DNA from: Candidatus Omnitrophota bacterium
GTDB taxonomy: Bacteria > Ratteibacteria > UBA8468 > B48-G9 > JAFGKM01
NCBI GenBank assembly: GCA_023819545.1
Contig: JAMWCA010000045.1
Coordinates: 1-9,429 of the forward strand
Length of the DNA: 9,429 nucleotides
Reading direction: 5' to 3'
Under the pieces are notes generated by a model. The model was given only the letters and a program-made list of their open reading frames with translations, did no database searches and had not been told where the DNA came from. A program made the position numbers and the translations under genes. The number at the start of each line of letters is the position of its first letter. The stretch's first letter is position 1. Positions 6,790 to 9,429 of this stretch are shown here, piece by piece.

Positions 6790-7704
6790 GCGTAAAGAAA
6801 TTTTAAAAAAGTTTAATATTCAACCCAAAGTTGCCTGGATTTCTGATTGCTGGGGGCACCATAGACAAATTCCACAAATTTTAAAAAAAGCAGGATATAT
6901 TGGATATGCTTTTTCAAGAGGAATGAGCAAAGAAACAACTCCTTATCTAAATTTTTACTGGGAGGGCATTGATAAAACAAAAATACTTACAGTTTGGATG
7001 GCTTCAGGATATTTTGGATTTTTTGTGACATATAAAAAAAATCTTGAAGATTATTTTAAAGAGATAGAAAAACATATAGAAATTTTGAAACCACTTAAAA
7101 GTTGTGATTTGATTTTACTTCCGAATGGAGGAGATTTTATAATGCCAGATTTTAAAATAAAAGAAATTATTAAAGAATGGAATAAACAAAAAATTGAAAA
7201 AATTTTTTTTGCAACTCCAACTGAATATTTTGAAAAATTGAAAGAAAAGAAACTTCCTGTTTTGAATTATGATTTTAATCCAATGTTTAATGGAACCTAT
7301 ACCAGTAGAATAGAGATTAAACAAAATAATAGAAAATTTGAGAATCAAATTTATTTATTAGAACTTTTAGAAAGCATTTTTGATATAGAAATGAGAAAGG
7401 AAAATTTAAATTTAGATGGAAAAATTTCTGAATTTGAATATTATTTACTTTTCAACCAATTTCATGACATTATTTGTGGTAGTATACTTGACGAAGGTTA
7501 TATTGAGGTTATGAATTATTATAAGAATATGCAAAAAATTTTTGATGATGTTTTTTCTACTATTATTGACCAAATAACAATTCCTGAAAAAGATACAATT
7601 GCTATTTTTAATCAATGTTCTTTTACTCGAAAAGATATCTGTTTTTTTGAACTTGATATTCCAGAAGGTAAAGGAATTGAAATTTATAAAAGGGCAAAAG
7701 AATT

Positions 7705-7708
7705 AAAA
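7705..7708 (+). other. Frameshift site 2 in the GH38 gene (A4 run)
   Basis: After ...YKRAKELK the second frame runs to a stop at 7745-7747. The frame one base earlier continues with TQIFNYDKGRAVIGFVNKSL, which looks like the GH38 linker into the C-terminal domain. One extra A here would restore the reading frame. The exact base is inferred and could be a few codons away. Confidence 0.65.
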
Positions 7709-7823
7709 CACAGATTTTTAATTATGATAAAGGGAGAGCAGTTATAGGTTTTGTAAATAAATCATTACCTTTTGCAAGAGAAAATTTGAAGTATAAAATA
7801 GTTGAGAGAAAAGAAAAAAAAGT

Positions 7824-7832
7824 AAAAAAAAA
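7824..7832 (+). other. Frameshift site 3 in the GH38 gene (A9 run)
   Basis: The third frame stops at 7840-7842. The C-terminal domain (IPIEFKNKYFFAKISDIGLI...) is read in the +1 frame from within this nine-A run. Removing one A gives VKKIPIEF. An A8 run at 7814-7821 lies just upstream and could equally hold the indel. Any start codon at the TTG at 7886 would be fortuitous. Confidence 0.75.
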
Positions 7833-8908
7833 TACCAATTGAATTCAAAAATAAATATTTTTTTGCTAAAATTTCAGATATTGGATTGATTTCAAATTTA
7901 ATAATAAATGGTAAAGAACTTGTTAATAAAGAGAAACCTTATTTTGGAGAACTTGTTTTTCAGAGAGACATGGGAGATTTTTGGGTATATTATCAATCCT
8001 CTGTTCCTGGAGATAATAGATTTTCTGAAATTTTAGAAGACCCATATCCAGACAATGTTCCCAGCTTTAAACAAGCAATTTTTCAACACGATTTTTTACC
8101 TGAATCTGTATCAATAGTAAAAGGAGACATTGGAATAAAAATTGAAATAGAAGGTAGAGTTCAATATTGGAAGACATTATGGAGATATATTTATAATTGT
8201 TTTCTTTATTATGAACTACCTTTTATAGATTATAAATTAAAATTTTTTGCAGAAGGGAAAAATTATAGAATTAGGGCTGTTTTCCCTACCACAATTAAAA
8301 GGGGAAAGATAAGAAGAGAAATCCCTTTTGGTATAGAATTTCAAAAAGAAGGAGAGTTCCCATCTTATAATTTTATTGATTACTATGACAATGAAAAGGG
8401 TTTATGTGTTCTAAATAAAGGGAATGCTGGAAATTCTGTAAATGATGGAGTAATAATGCTTTCTCTTTTTAGAGCGGTTGATATGGGACCAAATAAAGCA
8501 AAAAGTGAAACTGGTTTTTGTTCCGGTAATGTTTTAAATTTTGAATATAGGGTTTTGCCCTTTATACCGAAAAATGAGGATTATAGACCTTATCTTACTG
8601 GAATTTCTTTTAATAACCCTTTTACGGTCATTCCAGGTGTTAAATTTAAAAATGAAAATGTTTACTTTAAAATTTATCCTGAAAATATCCCAGTTACTTC
8701 TGTAAAAAAATTAAAGTCAAATATATATCTTATCAGAATTTATGAACCAGAGGGGAAAGAACAAATGGTAAAGTTTGAGACAGAAAAAAATTTTGAATTT
8801 TTTGAAAGTTCTATTGATGGATTGGATATAAAAGAAAAATTAGGTGAAGGGAAAAATATTGTCTTTCTATTAAAACCTTTTGAAATAAAAACTTTGATTA
8901 TTTCTTTA

Positions 8909-9429
8909 TTATCTTAACTTTGAAAGAACTTCAGGTATTTTCTTTTCAAGATAATATTTACTCTCTTCATAAACATCGCTATATGGGTAAAAAATAACAA
9001 TTTGTAAAAACGCCTGTTTTGCTTTGTCGTAATCGCCTGTTTCAAAACAAATTTTTCCAAAAGCAAATAAAGCGTTATCAGCAAGTTTACTAAATGGATA
9101 GTTTAAAATAAAATTTCTATAAGCAATTAAAGCAGAACTCTTTTCTTTCTGTCTTTCAAGACAATTTGCTATTTCATATTGAGTTTTTTCTGATAGACAT
9201 AAATTCGGATACCTATTTATAGAATTTTTATATATTTTAGTTGCTGTAAGTCGGTCTTCAAAAATTAAATTTTCTATTCTAATTTTAATTTTTTCAATCT
9301 CATCAATCTCTTCTGAAGTATAAAGTTCTTCTTGTTTCTTCCCAAGTAAATTTAAAAGCATATTCTGTCCAAGTTTAACATTTTCTCTGTATTTTACTTC
9401 TCTGTATAATTTTGTTCCAATACCTATTA
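8909..9429 (-). CDS. TPR-repeat protein, YbgF/BamD-like, 5'-truncated by window edge
   Basis: The minus-strand frame is open from the window edge to TAA at 8911-8909. The first visible Met codon (9361-9359) is probably internal: the 22 codons before it stay open and encode charged sequence (KLYREVKYRENVKLGQN) continuous with it. Counting from that Met, a Glu/Lys-rich helix (1-34) precedes three tetratricopeptide-like helical hairpins at about 36-58, 60-92 and 95-128. Each carries an N/RYP, NYP or FYP turn and Ala/Gly/Tyr consensus positions, for example FGKICFETGDYDKAKQAF (101-118). The spacing and the YP-x-S/N turns resemble outer-membrane-assembly or cell-division TPR proteins (BamD, YbgF/CpoB), but the N-terminus and any signal peptide are missing. 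It is convergent with the GH38 gene, overlapping it by 9 bp, so it is not part of that operon. Function is not assigned. Confidence 0.85.
   Translation of the reverse strand, partial: IGIGTKLYREVKYRENVKLGQNMLLNLLGKKQEELYTSEEIDEIEKIKIRIENLIFEDRLTATKIYKNSINRYPNLCLSEKTQYEIANCLERQKEKSSALIAYRNFILNYPFSKLADNALFAFGKICFETGDYDKAKQAFLQIVIFYPYSDVYEESKYYLEKKIPEVLSKLR

Larger units (their letters stand above)
6477..8917 (+). pseudogene. GH38 alpha-mannosidase-like gene split by three frameshifts
   Basis: Glycoside hydrolase family 38 enzymes are zinc-dependent retaining alpha-mannosidases. The gene lies in three frames: 6477 to about 6788, about 6785 to 7708, about 7708 to 7825, then back to the second frame from about 7826 to the TAA at 8915-8917. 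Segment 1 has PHFHYD (10-15; zinc ligands His13 and Asp15) and VMPD...SGESLI with candidate nucleophile Asp90. Segment 2 has KVAWISDCWGHHRQIPQIL, the candidate acid/base LPNGGDF (Asp codon 7133-7135), NGTYTSR and NQFHD (zinc-ligand His codon 7463-7465). The last segment is the beta-rich C-terminal domain and ends in KPFEIKTLII. Correcting the three indels gives 813 residues, a normal family length. The preserved active site implies recent inactivation, a local sequence error or, less likely, slippage rescue. No signal peptide is seen, so it would act in the cytoplasm. Confidence 0.88.

Noticed and set aside
6785..6791. Programmed -1 ribosomal frameshift joining GH38 segments 1 and 2
   Set aside because: The A AAA AGC context is not a proper X XXY YYZ slippery site (the A-site codon would mispair), I see no clear downstream stem-loop, and two further frame breaks would remain.
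7886..8917. Separate gene starting at TTG 7886
   Set aside because: No Shine-Dalgarno precedes it, and the in-frame sequence upstream to about 7826 is already GH38 C-terminal domain, so it is a fragment of the broken gene.

Overview
This is a very AT-rich window (about 30% G+C by eye). Arginine is almost always AGA/AGG, and several genes have strong AAGGAGG-type Shine-Dalgarno sites, so the source is a low-GC bacterium. The minus-strand TPR protein at the right edge resembles envelope or assembly TPR proteins of the YbgF/BamD type, which hints weakly at a diderm. No rRNA, tRNA or other marker allows a firmer placement. Nothing in the window looks like a phage, IS element, CRISPR array or toxin-antitoxin module.

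Left part (3-4506): four tightly packed plus-strand genes, almost certainly one operon. They are a 5'-truncated Gfo/Idh/MocA NAD(P)-dependent oxidoreductase, a second complete one, an ADP-ribosylglycohydrolase-family protein with a ~100-residue N-terminal extension, and a third Gfo/Idh/MocA protein whose start overlaps the preceding stop. Spacings are 15, 9 and -8 nt. Three divergent dehydrogenases with one N/O-glycosidase-fold protein suggest a catabolic or modifying route for a glycoside or nucleoside-like compound. The substrate cannot be read from the sequence.

Middle part (4569-6397): after a 62-nt gap holding a perfect 12-bp palindrome come a small nitroreductase-family flavoprotein and, 14 nt later, an AzgA/PbuG-type NCS2 purine permease. 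The permease has no visible Shine-Dalgarno and is probably translated by coupling. A nucleobase carrier beside an ADP-ribosylglycohydrolase-fold enzyme allows the speculative idea of nucleoside or N-glycoside breakdown.

Right part (6477-8917): a family GH38 alpha-mannosidase-like gene starting at TTG after a good Shine-Dalgarno. It is split across three reading frames by three apparent single-base indels, all in A-runs. The zinc ligands and nucleophile are all still present across the fragments. Correcting the three indels would give a continuous protein of 813 residues. The other genes are uninterrupted, so this is either a recent pseudogene or a local sequence error.

Right edge (8909-9429, minus strand): a TPR protein convergent with GH38, overlapping it tail-to-tail by 9 bp and running off the window.
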